NCBI RefSeq assembly: GCF_007197555.1
Contig: NZ_CP041614.1
Location: 3,216,001-3,280,000 of the forward strand
Direction: 5' to 3'
Length of the DNA stretch: 64,000 nt
Origin: Shewanella psychropiezotolerans
GTDB lineage: Bacteria; Pseudomonadota; Gammaproteobacteria; Enterobacterales; Shewanellaceae
The notes below the pieces were generated by a model. The model saw only the letters and a list, made by a program, of their open reading frames with translations. It ran no database searches and was not told the DNA's origin. Of this stretch, positions 15,938-25,318 are shown piece by piece. Made by a program: the position numbers and the translations under genes. Every line of letters begins with the position of its first letter. The first letter of the stretch is position 1.

Positions 15938-18333
15938 AAACGAACCTTTAATAATCTGAGACTGTTGCCCACAACGATAAGAGAACTCGCGGACATACCA
16001 AGCGCGGCAACATAAGGTAAGACATGTCCTGTTACGGCGAGGGGAATTATAAACAGGTTATAACCCAGCGCCCAGAATAAATTTTGTTTAATGATCCTGT
16101 CAGCTAACTTAGCGACCTTGACAGCATCCGTATAACGAGAGAGTTTATCGCCTAATAAGATAAGATCGGCCGAGCTTTTCGTTATCGCGGCGCCACTGCC
16201 CATGGCAATGGAGAGATTAGCCCCGGCTAGCACGGGAGCATCATTGATACCGTCGCCGAACATGGCCACATTCGACCGGATCTGATACTGACGAACCAGT
16301 TGCAGCTTACCTTCCGGACTCAGGCCCTTGTTGACATCGTCAATGCCTATCTTATTCGCTACCTCTTCCACATGATTCGACGAATCTCCGCTAGCAATAG
16401 AAACTCGACAGCCATTCTCTTTTAACTGCTTAACGGTTTCGGCGGCATCGCCTCGAATGGCATCGACTAACAAAAATTTCGCCAAGATTTGTGACTCATC
16501 GACCAGGTAAATAGCTTGCTTGGTGCTATCAGTGATATCAGTAGTACCAACAAATGCGGCGCTGCCAATTCGGTATTTCAGACCATTGATTTCACCGCTG
16601 AGCCCTTGTCCGATATGGTTTTTACTCTGCATAACACGCAAGTTTGGATCACGGTATGACTCGAAAGCTTTTGCTATGGGATGCTGTGAGTTCGCTTCTA
16701 GGCATGCGGCAATAGCGAGGACCTGCTTCTCATCCGTAGCGGTGAGAAGCTTGGTTGATTCTATCTTTAGGTTGCCGCAGGTGAGGGTGCCTGTTTTATC
16801 GAATACCACATGCTGGATCTGAGTCAGCTTCTCAAATACTCCGGGGGTTCTTGCTATCACGCCGATGCGGGTAAAGATCCCTGTCGCACAGGTAACAGCA
16901 GTGGGAGTAGCAAGAGCTAAGGCGCAAGGGCAAGTGGCAACCAACACCGACAATGTGACCCAGAAAGCATCTTCAGGCCAATAGATTTTCCACACCACAT
17001 AGGTCAGTGCGGCAACGACTAAAATGGTCCAGGTAAAATAGTTTGAGATGCTATCCACATAACGTGCGACTTTTGGCTTGTTGTTAGATGCCGCCTCCTG
17101 TAGGCGGATGATTTCAGCGACCAATTGTTCCTGACCGACTGCAGTCACTTCGACCCTGATAGGCTGCTCGACATTGATAGTGCCCGCATAGACTTCGCAG
17201 CTTAGAGACTTGCATACTGGCATCTGCTCGCCGGTGAGCATGGCCTCATTGAGACTAGAACAGCCATCGACAATAAGACCATCGGCAGCAACCACTTCAC
17301 CAGGTTTGACTAAGATGATATCGCCGACCTTGAGTCCCTTAGCCGGAATATCCTTAGCACCGCCTTCTGTGATCAAGTGTGCGGTTAACGGCACTAGCTT
17401 ATGTAAGTTACTCGAGCTTACCGAGGCTTTTTGGCGTGCATTTTGTTCAAAATATCGCCCCAAAAGCAAGAAAAAGGTAAACATGCTCACGGACTCGAAA
17501 TACACTTCACCATTGGCGTTAATAGTCGCGATGCAACTGGCAATATAAGCCCCTAAGATGGCGATTGAAACCGAGACATCCATATTGAGCCTGCCACTAA
17601 ATATGGAGCGGATGGCACTGAAATAGAAGGGCTGTGCCGAATAGAAGACCACAGGTGCGGCAAAGATAAGGCTAACCCAACGGAAATAATCACGAAACTC
17701 GACGTCGAGATCGGTGAAGTAACCTGCATAGAGGGCGAGGGCGAACATCATCACCTGCATGGTGGCAAAGCCAGCCAAACCTAGCCTTAGCAGGTATTGC
17801 CGACTATTTTTCTTGCTGAGTAATTCTTGTTCGTCCACCTGATAGGGGGCGGCTTGATAACCAATGGCGCTGATTTGATTGAGAATGGCACTGAGCTTTA
17901 TCTTTTCTGGTAACCAGGTAACCAGAGCACGCTCGGTAGTGCTGTTAACCTGGATTTTGATGATACCCTCCACATGCTTAAGCTTATGCTCAATAAGCCA
18001 GGCACAGGCGGCGCAGGTGATGCCGTCTATCGACAATGACACCGTCGATGTATCACTCTCCTTATGGACAAAATCTTCCTGTACTTCGGCGAGGTCGAAT
18101 GCACAGAAGCTGCTGAGTTCTTCGGGCACTATGGCATTTTGTTTGCTACCGGGCTCGGTACGGAATTTATAATAGTTGGTTAACCCCGCATCTATGATCG
18201 CCTTAGAGACAGCCTGACACCCGGGACAACACATAGGCTGTTCTTTATCATTAATACAGGTAGTGAATTGTGTATCCGTTAATACCGGCTCTCCACAATG
18301 GAAACAATCGAGGGGATTCATAATCACTGCCAT
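15934..18333 (-). CDS. ccoI: Copper-translocating P1B-type ATPase CcoI
   Basis: A 799-residue inner-membrane ATPase that supplies copper for cbb3 oxidase assembly. An N-terminal cysteine-rich region (CFHCG 10-14; CCPGC 35-39) precedes a heavy-metal domain with GITCAAC (104-110). There are about eight membrane helices. The ion-path motif ATCPCALA is at 467-473, the phosphorylation motif DKTGT at 512-516, and GDGIND near 685. This arrangement with the extra N-terminal CxxC is typical of FixI/CcoI and not of CopA. Two starts are possible (18333 or 18321) and neither ribosome site is decisive. It is followed by ccoS with a four-base overlap. Confidence 0.92.
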   Translation of the reverse strand: MAVIMNPLDCFHCGEPVLTDTQFTTCINDKEQPMCCPGCQAVSKAIIDAGLTNYYKFRTEPGSKQNAIVPEELSSFCAFDLAEVQEDFVHKESDTSTVSLSIDGITCAACAWLIEHKLKHVEGIIKIQVNSTTERALVTWLPEKIKLSAILNQISAIGYQAAPYQVDEQELLSKKNSRQYLLRLGLAGFATMQVMMFALALYAGYFTDLDVEFRDYFRWVSLIFAAPVVFYSAQPFYFSAIRSIFSGRLNMDVSVSIAILGAYIASCIATINANGEVYFESVSMFTFFLLLGRYFEQNARQKASVSSSNLHKLVPLTAHLITEGGAKDIPAKGLKVGDIILVKPGEVVAADGLIVDGCSSLNEAMLTGEQMPVCKSLSCEVYAGTINVEQPIRVEVTAVGQEQLVAEIIRLQEAASNNKPKVARYVDSISNYFTWTILVVAALTYVVWKIYWPEDAFWVTLSVLVATCPCALALATPTAVTCATGIFTRIGVIARTPGVFEKLTQIQHVVFDKTGTLTCGNLKIESTKLLTATDEKQVLAIAACLEANSQHPIAKAFESYRDPNLRVMQSKNHIGQGLSGEINGLKYRIGSAAFVGTTDITDSTKQAIYLVDESQILAKFLLVDAIRGDAAETVKQLKENGCRVSIASGDSSNHVEEVANKIGIDDVNKGLSPEGKLQLVRQYQIRSNVAMFGDGINDAPVLAGANLSIAMGSGAAITKSSADLILLGDKLSRYTDAVKVAKLADRIIKQNLFWALGYNLFIIPLAVTGHVLPYVAALGMSASSLIVVGNSLRLLKVRL

Positions 18334-18460
18334 TAACCTGCTTCAATGTACAATCATCAAGTCGAATTCAATCATGTACAGAGTCGACTTGGTTCTTATT
18401 GATAATTATTCATGCAAATGAACCGACCTTTGCCGGCTCATTTGATTACGCCTGACGAAT

Positions 18461-18940
18461 CTAGTTTAACCAATATTGACCGTCATCGGTTATTTCGAGT
18501 CGTTTCTGGATACGCCATTTACGGTCATAGCCGTCGAGTCTCACTTCCCAACTACCTGTGATAGGTTGCTCGAGTGCAATCCGATAAATCTGATTGCCAT
18601 CTGCAGTCACGACTTGGGTAAAATCACGTGCTTTGATGGTGGGGTGAAAAAACTCGACATTCATCGCGGCCAGATAAGGCTCACCACCATGCTGTGTGAT
18701 GGTTAACGTGTTGTCATCCACTATCATCTCGAACTGCAGTCCGAGTTGCTTAGCATACTTGATTTTCTTCAGATCCCTATTGATGCGCTTACCATCTTTA
18801 TAATAATCTTCAGACACCAAGGAATCTTTGTTGACGACGGCAAGGTAGAGCAAGTTGACGCTCGCCACGACAGCGCAGAGGGGTAAAATAATTAAGAACC
18901 AAGGCCAGAACTGCTTATACCAGGGTTGTTGCTTGTTCAT
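18461..18940 (-). CDS. ccoH: cbb3 oxidase assembly protein CcoH (FixH)
   Basis: A 159-residue FixH-family protein. One N-terminal membrane helix (about 10-33) is followed by a periplasmic beta domain starting SLVSEDYYKDGKRIN, the family hallmark. It works with CcoI in oxidase maturation. AGGT stands seven bases before the ATG. It lies between the ccoNOQP terminator (19002) and ccoI. No ccoG gene is present in the window. Confidence 0.88.
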   Translation of the reverse strand: MNKQQPWYKQFWPWFLIILPLCAVVASVNLLYLAVVNKDSLVSEDYYKDGKRINRDLKKIKYAKQLGLQFEMIVDDNTLTITQHGGEPYLAAMNVEFFHPTIKARDFTQVVTADGNQIYRIALEQPITGSWEVRLDGYDRKWRIQKRLEITDDGQYWLN

Positions 18941-19001
18941 CTGTCATACCTATTAAAATAATTGATAATATTTTACCGTGAAAGGTGTGATATAGCACTC
19001 T

Positions 19002-19033
19002 AAAAAAAAGGCCCCGATGAGATCGAGGCCTTT
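19002..19033 (-). terminator. Terminator after ccoP
   Basis: On the minus strand AAAGGCCTCGAT-CTC-ATCGGGGCCTTT is followed by eight U residues, 18 bases after the ccoP stop. It separates the structural genes from the assembly genes. Confidence 0.8.
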
Positions 19034-19050
19034 ATGTTACTTAGATGTAA

Positions 19051-20019
19051 CTACTTGTTTGATAAGCTATATACATAAGCTGTGATAACGTGAACTTTCT
19101 CTTCACCCAACACATCTTTCCAAGCCGGCATCACCCCACTTCGACCATTCTTAATGGTCTCTTGGATTACGCCACGGCTTCCGCCGTATAGCCACATGTT
19201 GTTAGCAAGATTAGGTGCACCCATCATCTTATTACCGGTGCCATCCATACCATGACAGGCGAAACAGCCCTTCATGAATGAACCTTGACCCTGAGCCGCA
19301 AGCGCCTCATCGTGATCACGACCCGATAACTTAACTACGTATTCAGCTAAACCTTTAATTTCGCTGTCTTCGATAGGTAAACCACCTTTAGGTGGCATCA
19401 TGCCATGACGACCATTCATGATAGTGGTCTTAATCGTGGCTAACTCGCCACCATATAACCAATCACCGTCAGTCAAGTTAGGAAAGCCTTTACTGCCGCG
19501 AGCATCACTACCGTGACACTGTGAGCAGTTTTGTAAGAACAAACGACCACCAACTTTCAGTGCTTCTTCGTTGTGAACCAGCTCATCCAGAGGCGTATCA
19601 GCATATGCCTTGAAGATAGGGCCATACTTTGCATCGGCACGCATCACTTCTTGATCATACTGAACCCAACGACCTTCGTCTTTAGCCAAGGCAATAGCGG
19701 CTTCAGAATCGGCCTTAATGCCGTTCACTGTGCCTATGCTTTGGTTAGAGCTACTCCAGCCAAGGAAACCTTTGAAGTTACCCAGACCCGGATAAAGGGC
19801 CAGATAAATCAAGGCAAAGACGATAGAGATATAGAACATATAACTCCACCATTTTGGCAGTGGGTTATTCAGCTCTTCAATACCGTCGAAGTTGTGGCCC
19901 ATCGACTTGCCTTCTTCAACACCTGTGTAGTTTTTAGAAACGGCTCTTAATAAAAAGAAACAGCCTGCGATCACAACCAATGTCAGGACTGTGATCCAAA
20001 TACTCCAGAAAGTACTCAT
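19051..20019 (-). CDS. ccoP: cbb3 oxidase subunit III, dihaem cytochrome c
   Basis: A 322-residue membrane-anchored dihaem cytochrome that passes electrons to CcoO/CcoN. Two N-terminal helices (about 5-28 and 55-80) precede two cytochrome c domains with CSQCH (about 165) and CFACH (about 250). Axial methionines are likely in GMMPPKGG and GVMPAW. The frame could begin with a GTG at 20022, but the ATG at 20019 overlaps the ccoQ stop by one base and is preferred. It is the last gene of ccoNOQP. Confidence 0.95.
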   Translation of the reverse strand: MSTFWSIWITVLTLVVIAGCFFLLRAVSKNYTGVEEGKSMGHNFDGIEELNNPLPKWWSYMFYISIVFALIYLALYPGLGNFKGFLGWSSSNQSIGTVNGIKADSEAAIALAKDEGRWVQYDQEVMRADAKYGPIFKAYADTPLDELVHNEEALKVGGRLFLQNCSQCHGSDARGSKGFPNLTDGDWLYGGELATIKTTIMNGRHGMMPPKGGLPIEDSEIKGLAEYVVKLSGRDHDEALAAQGQGSFMKGCFACHGMDGTGNKMMGAPNLANNMWLYGGSRGVIQETIKNGRSGVMPAWKDVLGEEKVHVITAYVYSLSNK

Positions 20020-20183
20020 CACTTATTCTCTCCTGACTTTGTGTTCGTCTCATCTTCAAACACAAGATTAGCCGCTTCGTCGAATTGATCCTTACGACGC
20101 GAGCTATAAGCCCATGCAAATATACCCAGGAAGGTAAACATCACAACGATCGTGATTATGCCTTGTATAATTCCGTAATCCAT
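20019..20183 (-). CDS. ccoQ: cbb3 oxidase subunit CcoQ
   Basis: A 54-residue protein. It opens MDYGIIQGIITIVVMF, with one membrane helix and then the conserved WAYSSRRKDQFDEAANL segment typical of CcoQ/FixQ, which stabilises the complex. A strong GGAGG site precedes the ATG. It lies between ccoO (13 bases) and ccoP (one-base overlap). Confidence 0.92.
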   Translation of the reverse strand: MDYGIIQGIITIVVMFTFLGIFAWAYSSRRKDQFDEAANLVFEDETNTKSGENK

Positions 20184-20196
20184 ATCATACCTCCTA

Positions 20197-20823
20197 TTAT
20201 TTCAGTGCATGTCCTAGGGACTGCAGATAGGCGATCAGTGCTTGCATCTCAGTCTTACCTTCGACGGCAGCTTTTGCTCCAGCTAACTCCTCATCGGTGT
20301 AAAGGTCATTACCCTTATAGCCACCTTTGTGGAAGTTGAGTAGAATTTCCATCTTCTTTCTGGTCAATTCGCCATCTAGCTTGTTCTCGGCTAACCAAGG
20401 GAAACCAGGCATATTCGACTGAGGCACCACGGCGCGAGGATCGATCAAGTGAACTTCGTGCCACTTGTCGCTGTAACGACCGCCAACACGGGCAAGATCC
20501 GGTCCAGTACGCTTAGAGCCCCACTGGAAAGGGTGATCCCATACAGATTCGCCAGCAACCGAGTAGTGACCATAACGCTCGGTCTCGGCGCGCAGTGGAC
20601 GGATCATCTGGCTGTGACAGTTATAACAACCTTCACGGACATAGATATCACGACCTTCGATCTGCAACGCTGTGTAAGGAATCAAACCATCAACAGGCTC
20701 GGTAGTGTCTTTCTGAAACAGCAGGGGAGTTATCTGAACCAAACCACCAAAACTAATGGCGATGACGGTGAAGATACCTAACAGACCGATGTTTTTCTCG
20801 ACTAACTCATGATTAAATTTCAT
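20197..20823 (-). CDS. ccoO: cbb3 oxidase subunit II, monohaem cytochrome c
   Basis: A 208-residue membrane-anchored monohaem cytochrome. It has an N-terminal helix (about 12-32), haem-binding [11 protein letters not shown] (about 68-78), and SNMPGFPWL supplying the axial methionine. [13 protein letters not shown] is also typical. It lies 12 bases after ccoN. Confidence 0.95.
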   Translation of the reverse strand: MKFNHELVEKNIGLLGIFTVIAISFGGLVQITPLLFQKDTTEPVDGLIPYTALQIEGRDIYVREGCYNCHSQMIRPLRAETERYGHYSVAGESVWDHPFQWGSKRTGPDLARVGGRYSDKWHEVHLIDPRAVVPQSNMPGFPWLAENKLDGELTRKKMEILLNFHKGGYKGNDLYTDEELAGAKAAVEGKTEMQALIAYLQSLGHALK

Positions 20824-20835
20824 CTGATCTACCCC

Positions 20836-22263
20836 TTATGCTTCTGCTAATGCAGGCAAGGATTCTTTAGGCGCTCTTACTGTCTTAATCACGTTGAATG
20901 CCATAATGAACATACCCGTCAAGAAGAAACAGCCACCGAGGAATCGGACAAAGTAGAATGGATATGAGGCTTCAATACTTTCAACGAAGCTATAAGTCAG
21001 AGTACCGTCGGCATTAACTGCACGCCACATCAGACCTTGCATCACACCAGAAATCCACATAGATACGATGTACAAAACAGTACCAATCGTTGCTAACCAG
21101 AAATGAACGTTTACTAGATTAGAGCTATACATGCGACCGTGTCCGAAAAGAACAGGGATCAGATGGTAAAGCGAACCAATTGAAACCATAGCAACCCAAC
21201 CTAGCGCACCAGAATGAACGTGACCAATGGTCCAGTCAGTATAATGAGATAGTGCGTTAACGGTTTTGATTGCCATCATTGGGCCTTCGAAGGTAGACAT
21301 ACCATAGAAAGACAATGAAACAACAAGGAAACGTAAAATAGGATCGGTTCTCAATTTATGCCAAGCGCCGGATAGTGTCATGATACCGTTAATCATACCG
21401 CCCCATGAAGGTGCAAATAGGATCAATGACATCGCCATACCCAGAGATTGTGTCCAATCAGGAAGTGCCGTGTAATGTAGGTGGTGAGGACCAGCCCAGA
21501 TGTACAGTGCAATCAGTGCCCAGAAGTGAACAATTGACAGACGGTATGAGTAAACAGGACGACCCGCTTGCTTAGGTACGAAGTAGTACATCATACCCAG
21601 GAAGCCCGCTGTCAGTAGGAAACCAACGGCGTTATGACCATACCACCACTGTACCATGGCATCCACAGCACCAGAATAGATGGAGTATGACTTCCACATA
21701 CTTACCGGTACAGCCATAGAGTTAACTATGTGTAATACGGCAACCGTGATAATAAATGCGCCAAAGAACCAGTTTGCCACATAGATATGTGAGGTGGTTC
21801 GTTTGACAATAGTTCCGAAGAAAACGGCGCCGTATGACACCCAGACTAAGGTAATGAGGATATCAATAGGCCATTCCAGTTCAGCGTACTCTTTACCACT
21901 GGTGATACCTAGGGGTAGTGTGATTACTGCTGATAGAATGACGGCTTGCCAACCCCAGAACGTAAATGCGGCTAACTTAGGCGCAAATAGCTTGGTTTGA
22001 CAGGTTCGTTGGACGATATAGTAGGATGTTGCGAAAAGTGCTGAAGTACCAAACGCGAATATCACGGCATTAGTATGCAGTGGTCGAAGACGACTGTATG
22101 TTAACCATGGAGTATCGAAGTTTAGTTGTGGCCAGATTAGCTGTGCCGCGATCAATACACCGACAGACATACCAACTATTCCCCACAACACAGTCGTGAG
22201 GGCAAATTGGCGGACTACGGTGTAATTGTAATCAGCGCCTTGAGGCTGGGAATGGTTCATCAT
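20836..22263 (-). CDS. ccoN: cbb3 oxidase catalytic subunit I
   Basis: A 475-residue haem-copper oxidase subunit with about 12 helices that reduces oxygen to water with high affinity. Haem and copper ligands are visible in [34 protein letters not shown] and [19 protein letters not shown] site precedes the tandem ATGs at 22263. It heads ccoNOQP. The two FNR-type boxes at 22422 and 22465, 160-210 bases upstream, fit induction at low oxygen. Confidence 0.96.
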   Translation of the reverse strand: MMNHSQPQGADYNYTVVRQFALTTVLWGIVGMSVGVLIAAQLIWPQLNFDTPWLTYSRLRPLHTNAVIFAFGTSALFATSYYIVQRTCQTKLFAPKLAAFTFWGWQAVILSAVITLPLGITSGKEYAELEWPIDILITLVWVSYGAVFFGTIVKRTTSHIYVANWFFGAFIITVAVLHIVNSMAVPVSMWKSYSIYSGAVDAMVQWWYGHNAVGFLLTAGFLGMMYYFVPKQAGRPVYSYRLSIVHFWALIALYIWAGPHHLHYTALPDWTQSLGMAMSLILFAPSWGGMINGIMTLSGAWHKLRTDPILRFLVVSLSFYGMSTFEGPMMAIKTVNALSHYTDWTIGHVHSGALGWVAMVSIGSLYHLIPVLFGHGRMYSSNLVNVHFWLATIGTVLYIVSMWISGVMQGLMWRAVNADGTLTYSFVESIEASYPFYFVRFLGGCFFLTGMFIMAFNVIKTVRAPKESLPALAEA

Positions 22264-22421
22264 TTTGCTTCCACTGCTTATTACTTATACTTATAGTTTG
22301 AGTAAATTATGACTTTACCCGTTAAAAAGACACAAATGCCGCTTTCCTACGGAATCACGGTAGATGTGTCAACGTGTATCCTTGCGATAATTGTATTATT
22401 AACAAGGTAAAGCAATGATAC

Positions 22422-22435
22422 TTGAGCCATATCAA
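22422..22435. promoter_or_regulatory. FNR/EtrA box 1 upstream of ccoN
   Basis: TTGAG-CCAT-ATCAA matches nine of ten fixed positions of TTGAT-N4-ATCAA. It lies between ccoN and the divergent lipoprotein gene. Confidence 0.7.
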
Positions 22436-22464
22436 AAAAGATAGGAATTGTGCGTGGTGAAATG

Positions 22465-22478
22465 TTGATCTAGATCAA
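22465..22478. promoter_or_regulatory. FNR/EtrA box 2, perfect
   Basis: TTGAT-CTAG-ATCAA is a perfect consensus and a perfect palindrome. Its centre is about 53 bases before the start of the divergent lipoprotein gene and about 208 before ccoN, so it may serve either or both. Confidence 0.75.
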
Positions 22479-22524
22479 CCTACGCAATAGAATGTAACTA
22501 CTTTTTATATAAAGGTTAATTTTT

Positions 22525-23000
22525 GTGCTACGTGTTAACTTATCCGTTAAATTGAGCCTCTACACACCACTGATCTTGGCATTCTTATGCTCAGCCTGCT
22601 CGCCTCAACAACAAGCCGAAACAGACTTCCCAGCCTCTATTTTTGTCAAAGACACCAGCTTATGTAACTTTAGTCAGGCTTCATGTAACAAACAAGTAAC
22701 TGGTATCAATTTGTCACTTTTGATCACCCCCTTTAACACCCCCAGTGAAAAGCCGCTAACCATTGAGCTAGCTAGCTCTGAGGCCATTAATGACGTTACC
22801 ATGAGAATCGAAGGAAGAGACATGTTTATGGGGTTATCCCAGTGAAACTGTCTAAACTTAATGAAAAGCAATATAATGGTCAACTGATATTCGGCTCTTG
22901 TAGCAGTAACTATATGGTTTGGCGTGCCTTTGTTAATTTCACAAAAAACGGCGAACCACAGGTCGCCATTTTTGACTTTCTTGCCGATAGCGGTAAATAA
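22525..23000 (+). pseudogene. Small lipoprotein gene with a one-base frameshift
   Basis: A GTG start at 22525 opens a lipoprotein signal (LILAFLCSACS). The frame stops at 22843, but one extra C in the CCC run at 22838-22840 would join it to a second frame (PVKLSKLNEKQYNGQL to DFLADSGK, stop at 22998), giving 158 residues. The mature part has Cys pairs (LCNFSQASC and GSCSSNYMVW). I do not recognise the family. It is divergent from ccoN and shares the FNR boxes, so a tie to oxygen-limited growth is possible. It is either truly broken or a sequencing error. Confidence 0.65.
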
Positions 23001-23012
23001 CAGACTTAACCG

Positions 23013-24608
23013 CTAACTCGCCGTGATATCCAGTTCTGCGTTTTGATCGCTAAATTCCTCTTTAACTTGGGTGAATACATCTATGTTATCGATAAAGACT
23101 TTGAGTAAATCAGGATCAAAATGGTTGCCAGCGCCTTCTTTCATCACCTTCATCACCTCTTCGATAGGCCAGGCAGGTTTATAACAGCGGGCGTGAGAGA
23201 GGGCATCGAACACATCGGCAATAGCCACGATACGTGCAAACACATGAATTTCAGTGCCTTTCAAACCCGAAGGGTATCCAGATCCATCGTATTTCTCGTG
23301 GTGTTGTAACGCTATGGTGCTGGCAGCTTTAAGAATAGGCCGCTCCGAGTTGGCCAATATTTGATAGCCTATCTCGGGGTGCTGACGCATGATCTGCCAC
23401 TCTTCAGCATTCAGTTTACCGGGTTTTAGTAATACGGCATCTGGGGTCGCAATTTTACCTATGTCGTGCATGGGGGAGGCGTGTTTGATCAAATCCGCTT
23501 CATGCACTTGCATGCCAGAAAGGAGAGCCAACTTGTAACAATACTCAGCCATTCTCTTCACGTGGTAAGCTGCTTCTTTCGAGCGACTCTCGACCACATC
23601 GCCCAAGCGTAGAATGAGCTCTGACTGTGTATCTTCTAGTTCTTTATTCAATAACAGATTCTCGAATGCTACGCCGACATTAATCGCAAAAATGTCGACC
23701 AGCTTCTTATCCATATCGTCTATCTTATTGATCCCATCCATATAGAGCAGATTAATCCAACCACTCTTAGCCGGAAAATATCCAACGAAACAGTCTTCCT
23801 CATAGAGACAGCGTTTCTTTCTTAACGCCTCTTCCAATAAGGACTTGATACGATCAGGTACAGGTTTGTCATGATGACTGGAAAATTGCCCCGTTCCAGC
23901 CAGGATATGCATACTGTCGGTATTTACGTCTTCACTCATCGCATCCATAGCATTACAGGATAGCAATAAGGTTTGCGTGTCTAAATTCAGTAGATTAGCA
24001 ACTTGTGTCAACAAGCCATCGGCAAAGTTGTGTAAGGTACGTAGCTCAAACAGTCCAGATGTCGCCTGAAGAACACGCTCTAACCCTTTGCGGTGTTTAA
24101 CTTGATTAGCTCTTGCTGTTTCAACTTCTATGATGTCACGATATGAGCGAAGAGCAGAGTAGACACTGGTCACTAGTTTACGAGAATCTAGCTCAGCTTT
24201 GGCCTTATAGTCATTAATATCGTAATTGACGATAACATCTTCTTCGGGCGCCTGGCCGGGTTGTCCTGTCCTCAAGATTAAACGGATAGCAGCATTTTTA
24301 AGATCCTCCCGTATCCATTTTACTAACTCTAAACCTGCATGGTCACTTTCCATCACCACGTCGACAAATGCCATGGCAACATTGTTCTCGTTAGAGAGTA
24401 TCTGTTTTGCCTCTTCCCCACTGTATGCATTGATAAACTCTAGGGAGCGGCCATCGAGCTTAAATCTTGAAAGCGCTAACTTTGTCACCGTATGGACATC
24501 GGGTTCATCATCGACAACGAGGATCCGCCACGCCGGACCCGACGCAACTTCTTGCGTCTTCTTTTTGCCTGAAAAGAGGGGGCTCTTTTTTGCTATATCG
24601 ATCAGCAT
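23013..24608 (-). CDS. Response regulator with DUF3369 and HD-GYP domain (c-di-GMP phosphodiesterase)
   Basis: A 531-residue protein. The receiver domain spans about 27-155, with acidic VVDDEPD and the phosphorylated aspartate in FVDVVM (D83). A middle GAF-like DUF3369 region covers about 175-325. The HD-GYP domain covers about 330-500, with MHDIGK, HHEKYDGSGYPSGL and DVFDAL. The HHEKYDGSGYP signature supports hydrolysis of cyclic-di-GMP. GAGG precedes the ATG by seven bases. No histidine kinase gene is adjacent. It is convergent with the broken lipoprotein gene, 12 bases apart. Confidence 0.9.
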   Translation of the reverse strand: MLIDIAKKSPLFSGKKKTQEVASGPAWRILVVDDEPDVHTVTKLALSRFKLDGRSLEFINAYSGEEAKQILSNENNVAMAFVDVVMESDHAGLELVKWIREDLKNAAIRLILRTGQPGQAPEEDVIVNYDINDYKAKAELDSRKLVTSVYSALRSYRDIIEVETARANQVKHRKGLERVLQATSGLFELRTLHNFADGLLTQVANLLNLDTQTLLLSCNAMDAMSEDVNTDSMHILAGTGQFSSHHDKPVPDRIKSLLEEALRKKRCLYEEDCFVGYFPAKSGWINLLYMDGINKIDDMDKKLVDIFAINVGVAFENLLLNKELEDTQSELILRLGDVVESRSKEAAYHVKRMAEYCYKLALLSGMQVHEADLIKHASPMHDIGKIATPDAVLLKPGKLNAEEWQIMRQHPEIGYQILANSERPILKAASTIALQHHEKYDGSGYPSGLKGTEIHVFARIVAIADVFDALSHARCYKPAWPIEEVMKVMKEGAGNHFDPDLLKVFIDNIDVFTQVKEEFSDQNAELDITAS

Positions 24609-24835
24609 TAGACAACCTCAATAATGTTAAAAAAACTTTCATCCCTATACATTGAGTGTAGATCAATGTTTAGAACAGTGAATACCTGACGACAAAAAAC
24701 TCAATTTGTTTATTCCATATTTATATAGACCTTAGAAACGAGCCTGCTATTACTTGTCTCATCCCTCTATTCGTGTTGATAACCATTCTCATTTACGTGT
24801 AGACTTACTATTAAAACAACAATAGGAACACGCTG

Positions 24836-25138
24836 ATGAATAACCAAAGGGTAAACCTGTCTATATCAACAGAAAAGCTGACTCAGCTGATTCAAGACGG
24901 CGTCTTATGCGCCGCTGATTTTCGTTGCCTGGACCAAGTGTCTAAGCAGAAAGTGTGGCAGATGTGCCTCTGGTGCTGTAGCAAGAAAATCAGTTGTACT
25001 AAAGACTGCGCCCTGAGCTGCTCTCCCGGATGTGCCTCACCCACGAAATATCAATCCCATTCAAGTATTGAACAAGTTAAAGAAATAACAAGTCAATCAA
25101 CAACAAATACCAGCACTAAGTATGAACGGCTGCTGTAA
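24836..25138 (+). CDS. Small cysteine-rich protein, unknown function
   Basis: A 100-residue protein with AGGAACACGCTG before the ATG. Residues 1-40 read like a soluble alpha domain (LSISTEKLTQLIQDGVLCAADFRCLD). The centre is dense in cysteine (CLWCCSKKISC, CALSCSPGC: about ten Cys within 55 residues), then comes a polar Ser/Thr tail. The spacing suggests metal or iron-sulfur binding. I faintly recall similar short proteins in Shewanella and Vibrio but know no function. It stands alone. Confidence 0.6.
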   Translation: MNNQRVNLSISTEKLTQLIQDGVLCAADFRCLDQVSKQKVWQMCLWCCSKKISCTKDCALSCSPGCASPTKYQSHSSIEQVKEITSQSTTNTSTKYERLL

Positions 25139-25318
25139 TGGGGTCACTACAAGTAAGGGTTAGTCTCAGATGAGATATTTTCTTAGGTTGGTGGTGAACC
25201 GGGATATTCTTAGGTATAAAATATTGTCTCCATGGCAAGTACACTGTTAAGATCAATATCTTAGCGATATTTAGATCCTCTGCTAGAAAAGCACCAGGAC
25301 TTGCAATGAGAGTTAAAT

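Noticed and set aside
22825..22850. Programmed ribosomal frameshift in the lipoprotein gene
   Set aside because: The site is a plain TCCCAG without a slippery heptamer or a clear downstream pseudoknot. A one-base deletion is simpler.
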